Positions 1-10,645 are shown, numbered from the stretch's first letter. The stretch is DNA of 64,000 nt from Oscarella lobularis (GCF_947507565.1 NC_089177.1:1054001-1118000); one strand, 5' to 3'. Notes: generated by a model from the letters alone, not told the origin. A program made the numbers and translations.

Positions 1-797
1 GGGCGTTGATAATCCGGCCACGTGGGCCCCCAAAGTGGGCAACAGTTGGCGCACGACGGGCGACATATCGGACAGCTGGAATAGCATGATATCGCGTGCC
101 GATCAAAATGATAAGTGGTGGAGTTACGCCGGACCTGGAGGCTGGAACGAGTGAGGATTTTTCTTCACTTAGGGACCACGGAGGTAATCCGCGTTTCTTA
201 TTAGTCCCGATATGTTAGAAGTTGGAAACGGGCACATGTCCACTACTGAATACATCACGCACTTCAGTCTTTGGTAAGAATAATCCACGTAGCTGCCTCT
301 TTATGAATAGGGGATATTTTCTCTTGAGGTGCCTGATGAAAGCTCCACTGCTGATTGGCTGCGACATAACGAATTTATCCAACGACACTTTGATGATTCT
401 AACTAACGAAGAAGCAATTGCTGTAAATCAAGGTAAACATTCATTGAACACACGCACGCACGCACGCATATACAAGTCAGTAGTACAGTCTGTAGATAAA
501 ACGAGGTGTCTGCTAATAGAGTTATTTACTACGCATTTTTATTCTTCAGACACTCTTTAGCCTGACATTTGATCTTTGGTTGTAGATTCTATGGGGGTCC
601 AGGGTCACAAGGTAATGAGCAATAATAGTTTGGAGGTGTGGGCTGGCCCTCTGTCGGGCAACGCTGTCGCCGGTATTTTTCTTAACCGCGGCAACAAAAC
701 AGATGACATCACGGCCGACTTCAAGCTTTTTAATGTGACGTCAAAGTCGGCAAATTTCAGAGACTTGTGGCAGCACAAGGCACGTCGTATACAGTAG
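1..797 (+). CDS. GH27 alpha-galactosidase / alpha-N-acetylgalactosaminidase, 3' part
   Basis: C-terminal part of a glycoside hydrolase family 27 enzyme, a lysosomal or secreted exoglycosidase that removes terminal alpha-linked galactose or GalNAc. I read four exons at 1-150, 205-273, 329-432 and 586-797; all GT-AG junctions keep the frame. The first exon carries the family hallmark GPGGWND, completed across the intron as [10 protein letters not shown]. Exon 3 reads [12 protein letters not shown], the conserved end of the catalytic barrel. Exon 4 is the start of the C-terminal beta domain ([13 protein letters not shown]). The gene starts outside the window, so the catalytic nucleophile is not visible. 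The protein stops soon after FRDLWQHKA, about 20 residues earlier than many relatives. Either the tail is short or one more small exon was missed. GLA versus NAGA specificity cannot be decided from this part. Confidence 0.88.
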
Positions 798-1391
798 TAA
801 GAAGTTGAGGGAATCAATGAAATGCATATTTATATAGGATTTGGGTTCGTTCTCGAGCAGTTTTACTGCTCACGGCGTCCCGTCTCATGGCGTGATGTTC
901 GTCAAAATCACACCTTCTTCATAAGCGGACGATTTTTTGATTTGCGATGCTTTTTTTGAAATTGTCTTTTTCAGCTTTCTGTTGCTGTCTTTGCTGAGTC
1001 GTCTCGTGGCACTTGCTGGCAAATAGACGTGTTCAAATGCACCATCGTTTTTTCCTTAAGGCAAGAACCAAGGTAGATAGGAAGGTTTGTGAAGGTTCTA
1101 GGGACACATGCCATAGAGCATAAATGGTGACAGACTCCTCCCTCCCTCCCCCATAGGCCGTCTTTACACTGCACACTTAATCACAGTTTATTTTTCCAGT
1201 ACATTTTCGAAATGTTGAAACTCTCTTAGTCTAACAAACATCTAATCAATTTCAATCATGGTCAATAGTTTCTCTCTCTGAGTCTATGCACTCGTATAAT
1301 TTATTATTCATCCAAAACTAAGAATCTACAAAGAAGGAGATTTCGCTCAGAGAAAAAAAGTTCATTGGTTGCACGTTGGCGAAACAAGAAA
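798..1391. other. Intergenic, convergent 3' ends
   Basis: Gap between the stop codons of the GH27 gene (+) and the ARID5-like gene (-). It is AT-rich, has no convincing ORF or RNA gene, and must hold both 3' UTRs. A last small GH27 exon after the splice-like signal near 975 cannot be excluded. Confidence 0.5.
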
Positions 1392-2595
1392 TCACGACGA
1401 CTGAGTCTCGTCCATCTTAACGTGCCTTTCGTACGCAAGCAAGTACCTAGTTGAAACAGTAGAGACAAAGGCGCGCAGAAAAGTATTAGAGAGCGTACTT
1501 CTCGTAGTGTTGTTTGGCCGAGCTGGCAGCACTACTAACAGCCGTGGGCGCCGCTATTTGTGCATAAACGTCACGCCACAGCTTGCATTTGGTCACCTGA
1601 AAAAACAATTGATTACATAGGGAGAAATAACGTGTATTCTATACCTCGTTGTAGCCACCCAGATGTTGGATGCAATTGAAAAACTCATAGAGATTAACTA
1701 CCAAAAACAAAAAGAAGCCCCTTTCGAAACGACACAAACTCGACGCCCGCGTCTCCTCACCGCGTTGAAATCCCATTCGCGGCAGCGGATTCACACTCAG
1801 CCGTTTCTCGGAGAGAAATTGACCCAACGAATCCATGAACTGCTGTTCCAAATCTTCATCGCCCCACGTCGGCGTCCGCTTTGACGCCTAGAAGACGGAC
1901 TCCGCATAGAAGCGGCAAACAAAAAAAGAACAGTCGACGTACCGCGTGATCCCCGTCGTCAAAAGAACCGCGCCGCCTTCGCCGCGCCCCGGTCGTCTCC
2001 TTGACGAAAGTCGGCACTAAGACCAAAGCAAAAAAAACGAAACAATAGACGACTACGATTTTCCGTCCCGTTTCCGGGACCACCGACCTTGCACCGCCGT
2101 CGTCACGCCGAGCTTCAACAAGGCGGGATTTTTAAACTGAAAACGACAGAACATGATTCTCGTGTTGGGACGCGATACGCGTATTCCGATCAGTTCCCCG
2201 ACGGCGGGATTGCGCCACACGCACGCGCGCGCGTGCAGCCGACGCACGAGCGCCTTATAACGACAATACCGCATGCAACTCGTCACGACAATCGACGGCA
2301 TTGCCGTCGCCTTGGCGTAACAAGCGGCAATCGAAAACAGCTGCATTATATCCCTATGAACGACGGCCATCGTTCGTCGCGCCGTCGTCTCGTCTCTCGC
2401 GTCGTCCTCGTCGTCGTCTTTCGGCTTTCGCGGTCGACCGCGACCCCGTCGACGTCGTCGTTTATCCGGTACGACTTCTGGCGCTGCCTTTGCCACTGTC
2501 GTCACGTTTGAAGGATTGTCTTTAGGCAATTCACGCGGCGTTATCATCGTCATCGTTCTTCTTGTCACTGTTTCTACGTCATTTTCCGTCGTCGT

Positions 2596-2632
<37 letters not shown>

Positions 2633-2655
2633 ATCGTCTCTATGCCGTCTTCTGA

Positions 2656-2714
<59 letters not shown>

Positions 2715-3940
2715 TCGTCGTTTCTATGCCGTTTTCCGTCGGTACAACAACTCGGTTTAAAGTGTCCTCATTCGCGGGAATCGTTATTTCGTCTTCGTCC
2801 TGGCTTTCTTCTGCTGCCGCCGCCGCCGCTGCCGCCGCTGCTGCCGCCGCCGCTGCCAGTTCGGCTTCTTTCTTCAGTCTCTTCTTTCTTCGTTTCTGAT
2901 ATTTTGCCTTTTTAATCAATCGATGGAAATCGGGAGCGATGCCGCCAGCTCGTCGCGTCCTACGTGTCTTTCTTTTTTTTATCGGGGCCAACTCGAGCAA
3001 ATGGACCGGCGAGGATACATCATCATCCTCGCTTTCATAGGCCGTGAAACCAGAGGCAAAAAGAAACGTGTCGTCTTTACGCATCGTTCGGCCGACGTCA
3101 TTGGAATTGCCAAAAAACGGACGCGACGGCGCCGCCTCGGATCGCCTTGGCAACTCGTCATCAAGACTGGAAGCAGCGCTTCCGTGACCGTCGTCTGTTG
3201 CTGTCGTCCTAGCAACAGCGACTTCATTTTCCGTCGTCGTCGTCGTCGTCGTCGTCGTCGACGTCGTCGTTTCATCCAATTCGGATTTTCGAGACCATTC
3301 GGGGGGATAGACGGCGAGAATTCCAACGCGCCAAACGGGAACCATTTGAGCACGAAGATGCCATTCGACCACCTCCGAGTTTCGAATGATAACCGTACGA
3401 TTCCACAATAGAAGTTCGTCCTAAGAAAGGGGAAAACCGTCAGTAGTATCATCTAATGTATTAGCACGCGGGTCACGAGGTATTTATAAATCAAAGAGAA
3501 GAAAATCGCCCTTCTCTAATGAAATCATTGATATTAAACGCGAAAAACAAACTAACAGACGACCCTCCAAAAATCAAAATCGCAAAAAAACGTCGAAACA
3601 GGCAAAGAAAAGAAAAATCGAAGCGAACCTGCCCGTGATGATACAGACGTCCTTTCGGCGTGTCCTCGGGCCGATAATAGAGCCGTCCCGCGGTCAACAT
3701 GCGCCCGTTGCTCACTTTCTCCCATAGGGTGTGAATTTGCAGTACACATACGGGCGCTTCGCGCGAGGGCTTGATGAGAAAGCGTCCGCCGAGTCTGTAC
3801 CGACGCTCCGCAGCTCCGTACGTGCACCGAAAGGCCCGATAAAATCTCACCGTCGAGTCGCCGCCGAGTGGCGGGCCGAGCCACTGAAACGAGAAGGGAA
3901 TTTCGCGTTGAAAATCAAAAGCGCCGCGTCGCGACGCCAA
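1392..3940 (-). CDS. ARID5-like chromatin regulator (BAH-type domain + ARID)
   Basis: Seven exons join in frame into a 683-residue protein: 3629-3940, 2088-3420, 1943-2016, 1761-1887, 1645-1697, 1499-1596 and 1392-1446. The N-terminal region resembles the BAH-like module of ARID5A/B (FSFQWLGPPLGG, LYYRPEDTPKGRLYHHG). A second ARID5-like block reads RYCRYKALVRRL. The C-terminus is an ARID DNA-binding domain (QQFMDSLGQFLSEKR, IQHLGGYNEV, LWRDVYAQI, KQHYEKYLLAYERH). An AT-hook-like RGRGRPRK lies between. ARID5 proteins bind AT-rich DNA and recruit histone-modifying enzymes; nuclear location is inferred. The large exon holds long Thr, Pro and Ala homopolymers encoded by pure trinucleotide repeats. 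Unlike vertebrate ARID5B there is almost nothing after the ARID. The start at 3940 precedes the BAH block, but an upstream exon is possible. Confidence 0.85.
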
Positions 3941-4280
3941 TGCGAGCGCGCGAACGGGGTCGATTCGGGCAGTAAAATCGTTTGCTCGTGCTCGTGGATA
4001 CTCGGCTTGACGCGGTCGGTCTTCTTACCTCGAACGTAAGGGAGGACATTGATCGTCTTTGGTCCCGCTCTCTTTGCCGTGTCTCGCTGCGCGTGCGTAC
4101 AACGCTGGGCGTGGTCAATGGGCAATTGTGCGTTTCTATCGCATTCATAGAGGAAGTGTCAGAATGAAAGAAACTTGTTTACAATTTTTTTGATCTTTTT
4201 TTATTGTCTTGCAGGCTCCGGCCTATCTTTGTTGATGACGTATAAGCGCCCTGGTCCAACGCGCGTTAAGTCTGAAAAGA

Positions 4281-4972
4281 ATGAACGCTTTGTCGTCGTA
4301 CGAAATCGTTTCGGATCAGTTGAGAGACTTGGCGTTGCTTTCCAATCATTCTCATACCGTCGACTTGGTCGGTTGCGCGCTACAGTTCTTTCTTTCGTGC
4401 GTATCGAAGTTTCGTCCTCTTTAGGAGGCGAGAAACGAAGCAAACGCGCAAGCAACAGCGCTAAATGATCGATTACAGGTCTTTTAAAAGTCACGTCATA
4501 TTTAGGTTCGTTTGGATGCGCTTCTTTAGTCAGAAATCGAAGCTCATCGCGAGACGAGACGACAATTGGATCAATGCAAGACGAAATTGAATTTCGCTTT
4601 GGGAGAAATCGACGTTCTGAATCGGCGTCTCAAAGAGACGGAAGTCGATTTCACGCAAAAGTGCGGAGAAGTTGAAGATCGAGTTGCAATTGAATTAGAG
4701 GAGAAGATTTCATTGGCTACTAAATGCGAAGGTGAGAACCGACGCCTTATTTGCTGTTTGCTTGTAACTTTTTTTCAAAAGAATTGGCCTCTCGGTGTCG
4801 AAAGCAAGAGGCTTCTCTGAGAGAGAAAGATTCAGTTATTGACGATTTGAAGAGGAGAGGGATGAAGGAGCGGGAAACTTATAAGCGAAAGATTGAAGAC
4901 ATGGAAGTGAAAATGCAGCAGGAAGTTTACATTGCTCAGACAAATCGGAAGGGAAAAGGCAAAGGAAAATAA
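4281..4972 (+). CDS. Small coiled-coil protein, function unknown
   Basis: Four exons (4281-4367, 4425-4478, 4530-4731, 4782-4972) join in frame to a 177-residue protein. Almost all of it is charged heptad-like helix (DQCKTKLNFALGEIDVLNRR, VIDDLKRRGMKERETYKRK). It ends in a Lys/Gly tail (NRKGKGKGK). It has no signal peptide and no membrane segment. I do not recognise the family; cytoskeletal or ciliary coiled-coil proteins of this size are possible but unproven. The start was chosen because it lets all three short introns preserve frame. Pieces of this gene, above all the last exon with its EDMEVKMQ segment, recur as debris at 6273-6345, 7480-7575, 11433-11945 and 13203-13300. It is therefore the parental copy of a unit that was duplicated together with the secreted genes that follow. 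Confidence 0.7.
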
Positions 4973-5048
4973 AAAAGGTATAAAAAAAGTACAGTATAGA
5001 TTTTATTCTCAACAAAAACTGGGGGTCCCTTCCTTTGTGAGACTGAGC

Positions 5049-5822
5049 TCATATGTATCCTCCAAACCAGAACTGCGTAGTCGATTGTGGAGACGATGTG
5101 CAGCTGAATTGTGGATTGGTATATTGATAGTGTCCCCAGTTGTCCTCACTACTAACAGCGTCGGGCGTCGCTTTTATTTCACATGATGGTTTGGAGCTGT
5201 CATGATGGAGGTGATTGTTCTGCCAGAAAGGAACTGTAAGTGAAAATTCTAGTCGTCCTCGTAATTGTATTAGTTCTACGGGTATGCACGTTCCACTTCC
5301 TATGAACTTGACGGGGTTGAGTTCGCTCATTTTGACTCTGACGTAATCTTTATAGTTGATTCCCACTTGAGGGAAATTGCATGCGGCTCTCCAATGTGTA
5401 GACCTTCCGGCCAGTCGCGTCATTCTATTCTTTGTCAAACGATAATAATCCCAACGAGGAGAGTTTTCACTGACAGGAAAATTTTGCGTGAATGAGTATT
5501 TGTGAAATCCTTTAGCGTTATACTCAAGAGCGAAGGACTCAACGAGAGTGTAGGCAGCGCCCACTTCAGAATTGATGTCGCAGAAGACTGTGTAGCGTTC
5601 AACGCCGTCGTCGATTACGTAGTAGCCACAACGAGTTGCTCCGTGCTTCATGTGATCAAGACAGGACCTGGCCGTGTAATTCACAGCCACAAAGGGAACA
5701 GGATTGCATCCGCATGAAGGAAATTGTTTCGGGCAGTTTGCCTTCTTTTGGGTGACAGCATCCAATATTCCAAAGAGCATACAGCAGCTGAGAAGTAGCG
5801 TTGATGAGCGGTGAGATAGCAT
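5049..5822 (-). CDS. Secreted fibrinogen-like domain protein, type A copy 1
   Basis: Single-exon gene, 257 residues. It has an N-terminal hydrophobic signal peptide and then a Cys-rich stretch (SCGCNPVPF). Next is a block like the start of a fibrinogen-related domain: SCLDHMKHGA, CGYYVI, YTVFCDINSE. The middle carries SPRWDYYRLTK and STHWRAACNFPQVG, and the protein ends with TTQFWFGGYI. It is probably secreted. A ligand-binding or lectin-like role is only inferred from the partial fibrinogen resemblance; the second half does not match any domain I can name. This is the first of eight related copies down to 16638. Type A copies have no intron; type B copies have a short first exon. Its stop lies 76 nt from the stop of the coiled-coil gene, in convergent orientation. 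Confidence 0.85.
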   Translation of the reverse strand: MLSHRSSTLLLSCCMLFGILDAVTQKKANCPKQFPSCGCNPVPFVAVNYTARSCLDHMKHGATRCGYYVIDDGVERYTVFCDINSEVGAAYTLVESFALEYNAKGFHKYSFTQNFPVSENSPRWDYYRLTKNRMTRLAGRSTHWRAACNFPQVGINYKDYVRVKMSELNPVKFIGSGTCIPVELIQLRGRLEFSLTVPFWQNNHLHHDSSKPSCEIKATPDAVSSEDNWGHYQYTNPQFSCTSSPQSTTQFWFGGYI

Positions 5823-5876
5823 CCTCGGTATAGTTGAATTACGATTTGAACTGGCTAACTAGAGGTGGTCTTTGGT

Positions 5877-5886
5877 CCTTATATCG
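5877..5886 (-). promoter_or_regulatory. TATA-like box of type A copy 1
   Basis: Read on the minus strand the segment is CGATATAAGG, about 55 nt upstream of the start codon. The same element sits at the same distance in the two other intact type A copies. Confidence 0.55.
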
Positions 5887-6272
5887 AGTCGATAAAACCT
5901 TTTAGTTACGTAACGTCGGTTTTAGAGAGTCTTAAGTCACGGTATCTCACTAACTGTCGCGTTTTAGGCATTACAACCATCACGTGCGTTGGCCCAACGA
6001 GCGGATTGATTAAGCGGAAAGTATAGTCTCATCCTTTAACCCGTCTTCATCGTGGAGTTACTCACGGCTCAAATTTGCTATGAAGAGGCATCGCTGACAG
6101 CTACGGCGACGAGCCGCAGCCTCTGCTGTGGTCACGTGCAATGAAACAGACGATTCAAGCTAGTCGCCGCTATAATACCCGCTATATATATATAGAGGCC
6201 TCTGATCAAGCCAGGCAGAATTGAGAGCAAAATGGTGTACGTAAAACGTTAGTATAGTCAATGACAACCACA

Positions 6273-6345
6273 GACATGGAGATGAAAATGCAGAAGTTAT
6301 CTTGGGTCAGACAAACCAAAAGACGAGTAAGAAAAAGGGTAAAAG
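6273..6345 (+). pseudogene. Fragment of the coiled-coil gene last exon
   Basis: The stretch starting ACATGGAGATGAAAATGCAG and running to about 6345 matches the EDMEVKMQ...IAQTN part of the coiled-coil gene (4890-4960), with base changes and a small deletion that shifts the frame. It lies just beyond the 3' end of type A copy 2, the same relation as the intact pair at 4972/5049. Confidence 0.6.
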
Positions 6346-6384
6346 ATTTAGTTTCACCTTGGGTCCTTTTTCGTGGAACCGAGC

Positions 6385-7167
6385 TTATATGTATCCTCCA
6401 AACCAGAACTGTGTAGTTGACTGTGGGGACGATGAGCAGCTGAATTTAGGATTGGTTCTACCGTAGTGTCCCCAGTTGTCCTCACTACTAACAGCGTTGG
6501 GTGTGGCTCTCATTCCGCACAAGTTTAATGAACTATCATGGTGAAGGTGCCAAACGTTTTCTTTTTGCCAGAATGCGACGGTTAATGGAAATTCTAGTCG
6601 TCCTCGTACCTGTATTAGTTCTACGGGTATGCACGTTCCACTTCCTATGAACTTGACCGGGTTGAGTTCGCTCATTTTGATTCTGACGTAATCTTTATAG
6701 TTGATTCCCACTTGAGGGAAATTGCATGCGGCTCTCCAATGCGTAGACCTTCCGGCCAGTCGCGTCATTCTATCCTTTGTCAAGCGATAATAATCCCAAC
6801 GAGGAGAGTTTTCATTGACAGGAAAATTTTGCGTGAATGAGTATTTGTGAAATCCTTTAGCGTTATACTCAAAAGCGAAGGACTCAACAAGAGTGTAGGC
6901 GGCGCCCACTTCAGAATTGATGTCGCAGAAGACTGTGTAGCGTTCAACGCCGTCGTTGATTACGTAGTAGCCACAACGAGTTGCTCCGTGCTTCATGTGA
7001 TCGAGACAAGACCTGGCCGTGTAATTCACAGCCACAAAAGGAACAGGATTGCATCCGCATGAAGGAAATTGTTTCGGGCAGTTTGCCTTCTTTTGGGCAA
7101 CAGCATCCAATATTCCAAAGAGCATACAGCAGCTGAGAAGTAGCGTTGATGAGCGGTGAGATAGCAT
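6385..7167 (-). CDS. Secreted fibrinogen-like domain protein, type A copy 2
   Basis: Single-exon gene of 260 residues, nearly identical to the copy at 5049-5822 over its first 200 codons. It keeps the signal peptide, the CGYYVI...FCDINSE block, STHWRAACNFPQVG and the FWFGGYI end. The most variable part is near residues 205-235 (after LEFPLTV), where copies differ in sequence and by a few residues in length. That pattern suggests a surface loop. The high identity implies recent duplication or gene conversion. Confidence 0.85.
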   Translation of the reverse strand: MLSHRSSTLLLSCCMLFGILDAVAQKKANCPKQFPSCGCNPVPFVAVNYTARSCLDHMKHGATRCGYYVINDGVERYTVFCDINSEVGAAYTLVESFAFEYNAKGFHKYSFTQNFPVNENSPRWDYYRLTKDRMTRLAGRSTHWRAACNFPQVGINYKDYVRIKMSELNPVKFIGSGTCIPVELIQVRGRLEFPLTVAFWQKENVWHLHHDSSLNLCGMRATPNAVSSEDNWGHYGRTNPKFSCSSSPQSTTQFWFGGYI

Positions 7168-7220
7168 CCTTGGTATAGTTGAATTAGAATCTGAACTGGC
7201 TAACTAGAGGAGTCCTTGGT

Positions 7221-7230
7221 CCTTATATCG
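7221..7230 (-). promoter_or_regulatory. TATA-like box of type A copy 2
   Basis: Same CGATATAAGG element about 55 nt upstream of the start codon as in copies 1 and 3. Confidence 0.55.
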
Positions 7231-7479
7231 AGTCGATTAAACCTTTTCGTTACGTAATGTCTGTTTTAGAGAGTATTAAGTCACGGTATCTCACTAACTG
7301 TCGCGTTTTAGGCATTACAACGATCACGTGCGTTGGTTCAACGAGCGGATCAACCGGGAAGTATAGTGTCATCCTTTGACTCGTCTTCATCGCGGAGTAC
7401 TCAATATCTCACGGTTCAAATTTGCAGTTGTGGTCACGTGCAAAGGAACAGACGATTCAGAGAGTAATATTAGTATAGT

Positions 7480-7575
7480 CACCACAGACATGGAGATGAA
7501 AATGCAGCTGGACGTTAACATCGTGCAGACAAATCAAAAAGACAAAAGAACAGGCAAAGAAGACAAAGGTAGACT
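7480..7575 (+). pseudogene. Fragment of the coiled-coil gene last exon
   Basis: Contains ACATGGAGATGAAAATGCAG and a decayed Lys-rich tail (CAGACAAATCAAAAAGAC). It corresponds to the end of the coiled-coil gene and lies next to the 3' end of type B copy 1. Confidence 0.6.
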
Positions 7576-7617
7576 TCGTTTTAACAAGACCTTGGATCTT
7601 TCCCCGTGGAACTGAGC

Positions 7618-8436
7618 TCATATGTATCCTCCAAACCAGAACTGTGTAGTTGACTGTGGAGACGACGTGCAGCTGAATTTTGGATTGATAGCTCCATAGC
7701 CTCCCCAGTTGTCCTCACTACTAACAGCGTTGGGTGTGTTTTTCATTTCACATAATTTTGAGGCGCTGTCATGGTGGAGGTGACTATTGCTCTGCCAGAA
7801 AGGAGCTGTAAGTGAAAATTCTAGTCGTCCTCGTAATTGTATTAGTTCTACGGATATGCACGTCCCACTTCCTGTGAACTTCATTGGGTTGAGTTCGCTC
7901 ATTTTGACTCTGACGTAATCTTTATAGTTGATTCCCACTTGTGGGAAATTGCATGCGGCTCTCCAATGCGTAGACCTTCCGGCCAGTCGCGTCATTTTGT
8001 CCTTTGACAAACGATAATAGTCCCAACGAGGAGAGTTTTCATTGACGGGGAAACTCTGAGTAAATGAGTATTTGTGGAATCCTTTCTTGTTGTACTGAAG
8101 AGCAAAGGACTCAACGAGAGTATAAGCAGCTCCTACTTCCGAGTTGATGTCACAGAAGACTGTGTATTGTACTTCGCCGTCGTTGATGACGTAGAGGCCG
8201 CAATGAGAAGCTCCGTGCTTCATGTGATCTAGACAGGACTTGGCCGTGTAATTGTGAGCAATAATGGGAAAGGGATTGTTTCCACATATTGCCTTAATTA
8301 ATTAATCGTAATCATACCATTTGGTGACAAGTAGTAAGTCTATACATTGTACCTTGTCTTTAGAGTCGTCAACGGGAGTTGCTGGCTTTGCTGTGATAGC
8401 TTGGAGCAGGAAAGCAAGCAGCAGGCGAGAGAACAT
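7618..8436 (-). CDS. Secreted fibrinogen-like domain protein, type B copy 1
   Basis: Two exons, 8353-8436 and 7618-8292, joined in frame across a 60-nt intron (GTACAATG to TTAATTAAG). Exon 1 encodes a different signal peptide from type A (MFSRLLLAFLLQAITA) and a short linker ending SKDK. Exon 2 starts AICGNNPFPIIAHNYTAKSC and then follows the common body, ending FWFGGYI. The predicted protein is 252 residues. The type B body shares the core with type A but has GLYVINDG rather than the paired CGCNPVPF start. The product is presumably secreted; its function is unknown. Confidence 0.83.
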
Positions 8437-8487
8437 GACCTTTAGTGTGGCAGGTGAGATTGATGTGCTGGCAGTGTGCGAACGCCG

Positions 8488-8500
8488 TCGTATATATATG
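8488..8500 (-). promoter_or_regulatory. TATA-like box of type B copy 1
   Basis: CATATATATACG on the minus strand, about 55 nt before the start codon. Similar boxes precede type B copies 3 and 4 (near 14213-14221 and 15967-15976). The broken copy 2 has lost it. Confidence 0.5.
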
Positions 8501-8600
8501 TGCACTAAAGCAAAGTAAACACCCGTGTTTTGTCCTTTTCCGGCTTCCGTCCTGCACACATCCGTATTATCCTTTTGTTCGCGCGTGCCGAGGGTTCTCT

Positions 8601-9280
8601 AGAGGAGAGAAGATACAGTAGGCACCGAACGTAATAGACTATATAGTGGCGAGTGAAACATGCGTACGTACTATGTCTCTGCCTTGTACAGCTATCAATG
8701 TAATGAGGTTTCCACCCCTACCTTGGGATAACGTTGCGAGGAGCCGTCGAGCCCGTACTGATGCATGATTCGCGTCATTTCCTTCGAACCGGCGTCGGTA
8801 TTGGGATACAGAAAGAGCGTCGAACGATCGAACTCGATGACCGTCTCGACGACGATCTGAAACATTTTGAGCGAACTCTGCAAATCGGTCGTCACGGGAT
8901 GCTGAATGACGATGATAAACTGTTCGGGATTGAGCTGATACCGTTCGCAGAGGCGCACCCAGATCAAGTCCGTCAAACACGTGCCGTTTGACGACTTCAT
9001 TGTTCTCCTCGCCAACGCCGCCTGCATACTCGGCAACAGTTCGTCGGGCATACGCGAAGCCGGCGCGTTCGGCACGCCCGCCGTGAACGTCGGCACGCGC
9101 AAACGGGACGCGAGAGCGGCGAGAACGTCCTTCACGTGCGCGACGCCGGTTCGACGGAGAAACTGCTTCACGCTCTCCGTCTCCAAGTCGGTCGTCGCTA
9201 TCCGCCGTCGCACATCTACGGCGACGGCGAAGCGGTGCGTCAAATCGTCGACTTTTTCAAGGCCGTCAATCTCGACGGGG
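8601..9280. pseudogene. GNE relic with internal inversion
   Basis: Two adjoining pieces of GNE in opposite orientation. 8601-8958 is the reverse complement of 17766-18125 (end of exon 2 plus most of the following intron). 8959-9280 repeats 18128-18449 (exon 3) in the forward direction, with few changes, including a lost base near 9101. Intron sequence is included, so this is a DNA-level duplication, not a retrocopy. The junction after 9280 runs straight into GGGGAAATCCTGAGTCA, which matches the fibrinogen-like genes. No functional product is expected. Confidence 0.85.
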
Positions 9281-9555
9281 AAATCCTGAGTCAGTAAATG
9301 TTTAGGGTTGAACTCCAGCGCAAGCGACTACTAGAATATTGCTTAGTTAAGATATGAATTGGCTCAGTCTGAAGCCGTTTATAGAAGAGAACTTCTAAGT
9401 GTGCAGCAAGAAGTCTAAACTGCTTAACTGTGTAAGGATAACTAGGACGGCAAAGAAAGAGGAAAATTATGAGCAAAAGAAAGCAAAAGTACATTTCAGT
9501 CAGATCGAACAATGAAAACCAAATAGTGAACATAAAAGGACGAAACATTAAGATC

Positions 9556-10201
9556 TTAAAGGTATCCTCCGAACCAGAATTGTGTAGTCGATTGTGGAGA
9601 TGATGTACAGCGGAACTTTGGATTCATAGTCCTTCTCCTTCGTACGTTACAGGGTTGAGTTCGCTTATTTTGACCCTGACGTAATCGTGATAATCAATTC
9701 CCACTTCCGGAAAATTGCACGTGGCTCGCCAATGCGTTGACACTCCGGACAATCTCAGCATTCGGTCTTTTGTCAAACGATAATAATCCCAACGAGGCGA
9801 ATTGTGATTGACAGGGAAATTCTGAGCAAATGAATATTGGTAGAATCCTTTCTTGTTGTACTGAAGAGCAATGGACTCAACGAGTGTATAGGCAGCTCCC
9901 GCTTCCGAGTTGATGTCGCAGAAGACTGTGTATTGTTCGTCGCCGTCATTGATGACGTAGAGGCCGCAGTGAGAAGCTCCGTGCTTCATGTGATCAAGGC
10001 AGGACTTGGCTGTGTAATTGTGAGCAATAATGGGAAAGGGATTGTTTCCGCATATCGTCTTAATTAATTAATCGCAATCATAGATTTGGTGGCAAGTACT
10101 AAGAAGTCTATATATTGTACCTTGTCTTTAGAGTCGGCAGGAGCTGCTGGCATTGCTGTGACAGCTTGGAACAGGAAAGCAAGCAGCAGGTGAGAGAACA
10201 T
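9556..10201 (-). pseudogene. Broken fibrinogen-like gene, type B copy 2
   Basis: Exon 1 (10121-10201) and the start of exon 2 (up to 10058) are intact and read like type B copies, with the usual short AAG-ending intron. After the block ISELNPVTYEG, about 210 bp that encode the second half are missing and the frame is shifted, so the reading frame stops at 9624. The original last codons (SPQSTTQFWFGG) survive downstream in another frame, to 9556. The TATA-like box seen in other type B copies is also lost. Confidence 0.85.
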
Positions 10202-10267
10202 GACCTTCAGTGTGTAGCAAGTAAAATCGATGTGGTGGCAGTGCGAAGCGTCGTCTTATTCCCCGAA

Positions 10268-10308
10268 CACCAGGGCGTGCGCGGGCGAAGCCCGCGCGCG
10301 CCCTGGTG
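10268..10308. repeat. GC-rich inverted repeat (hairpin)
   Basis: 19-bp arms around a GAA loop with one mismatch: CACCAGGGCGTGCGCGGGC and its near reverse complement. It could fold as a strong hairpin or be the foldback remnant of a small mobile element. Confidence 0.75.
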
Positions 10309-10597
10309 GGAGGGGCTCTCAAACGTGATCGGGCAAAAACTCAAAGTGTTTGTCTGTCCGTCGGTAACCCTGACGTCACAATCGCTCCTAAACCAATCAC
10401 ACACACAGGTGCCTTTATGACTTCACATTCATTGTGATGTCATACTCTCCCGTATTTTGAACGCAATTGCTAGCGAAAAGGTGACGTCACAGTAGATAGT
10501 AACCCCGGATTGTGTTAATTAAACATAACGAGCACATAACATTGTGAGCTTTATTAGTAACTTTCATGGGCATCGAGGGAACACAGTAAAGGAGCAT

Positions 10598-10645
10598 GTT
10601 GGGTTTGTCGTGCTGCGAGCTTTGCTCGCAGCACGCAAACCCAAC
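10598..10645. repeat. Inverted repeat (hairpin)
   Basis: Arms GTTGGGTTTG and GTGCTGCGAGC face their reverse complements around a TTT loop, with only a one-base asymmetry. No coding role is apparent; a foldback or MITE-like origin is possible. Confidence 0.75.

Noticed and set aside
2516-3411. Long plus-strand frames of Val, Ser or Arg runs opposite the ARID5-like gene
   Set aside because: They are only the reverse reading of the triplet repeats and have no splice signals or domain; the minus strand gives the conserved ARID5 residues.
8695-9243. Minus-strand 182-residue frame resembling GNE
   Set aside because: Half is GNE read in sense, half antisense, because of the inversion; it is a relic, not a gene.
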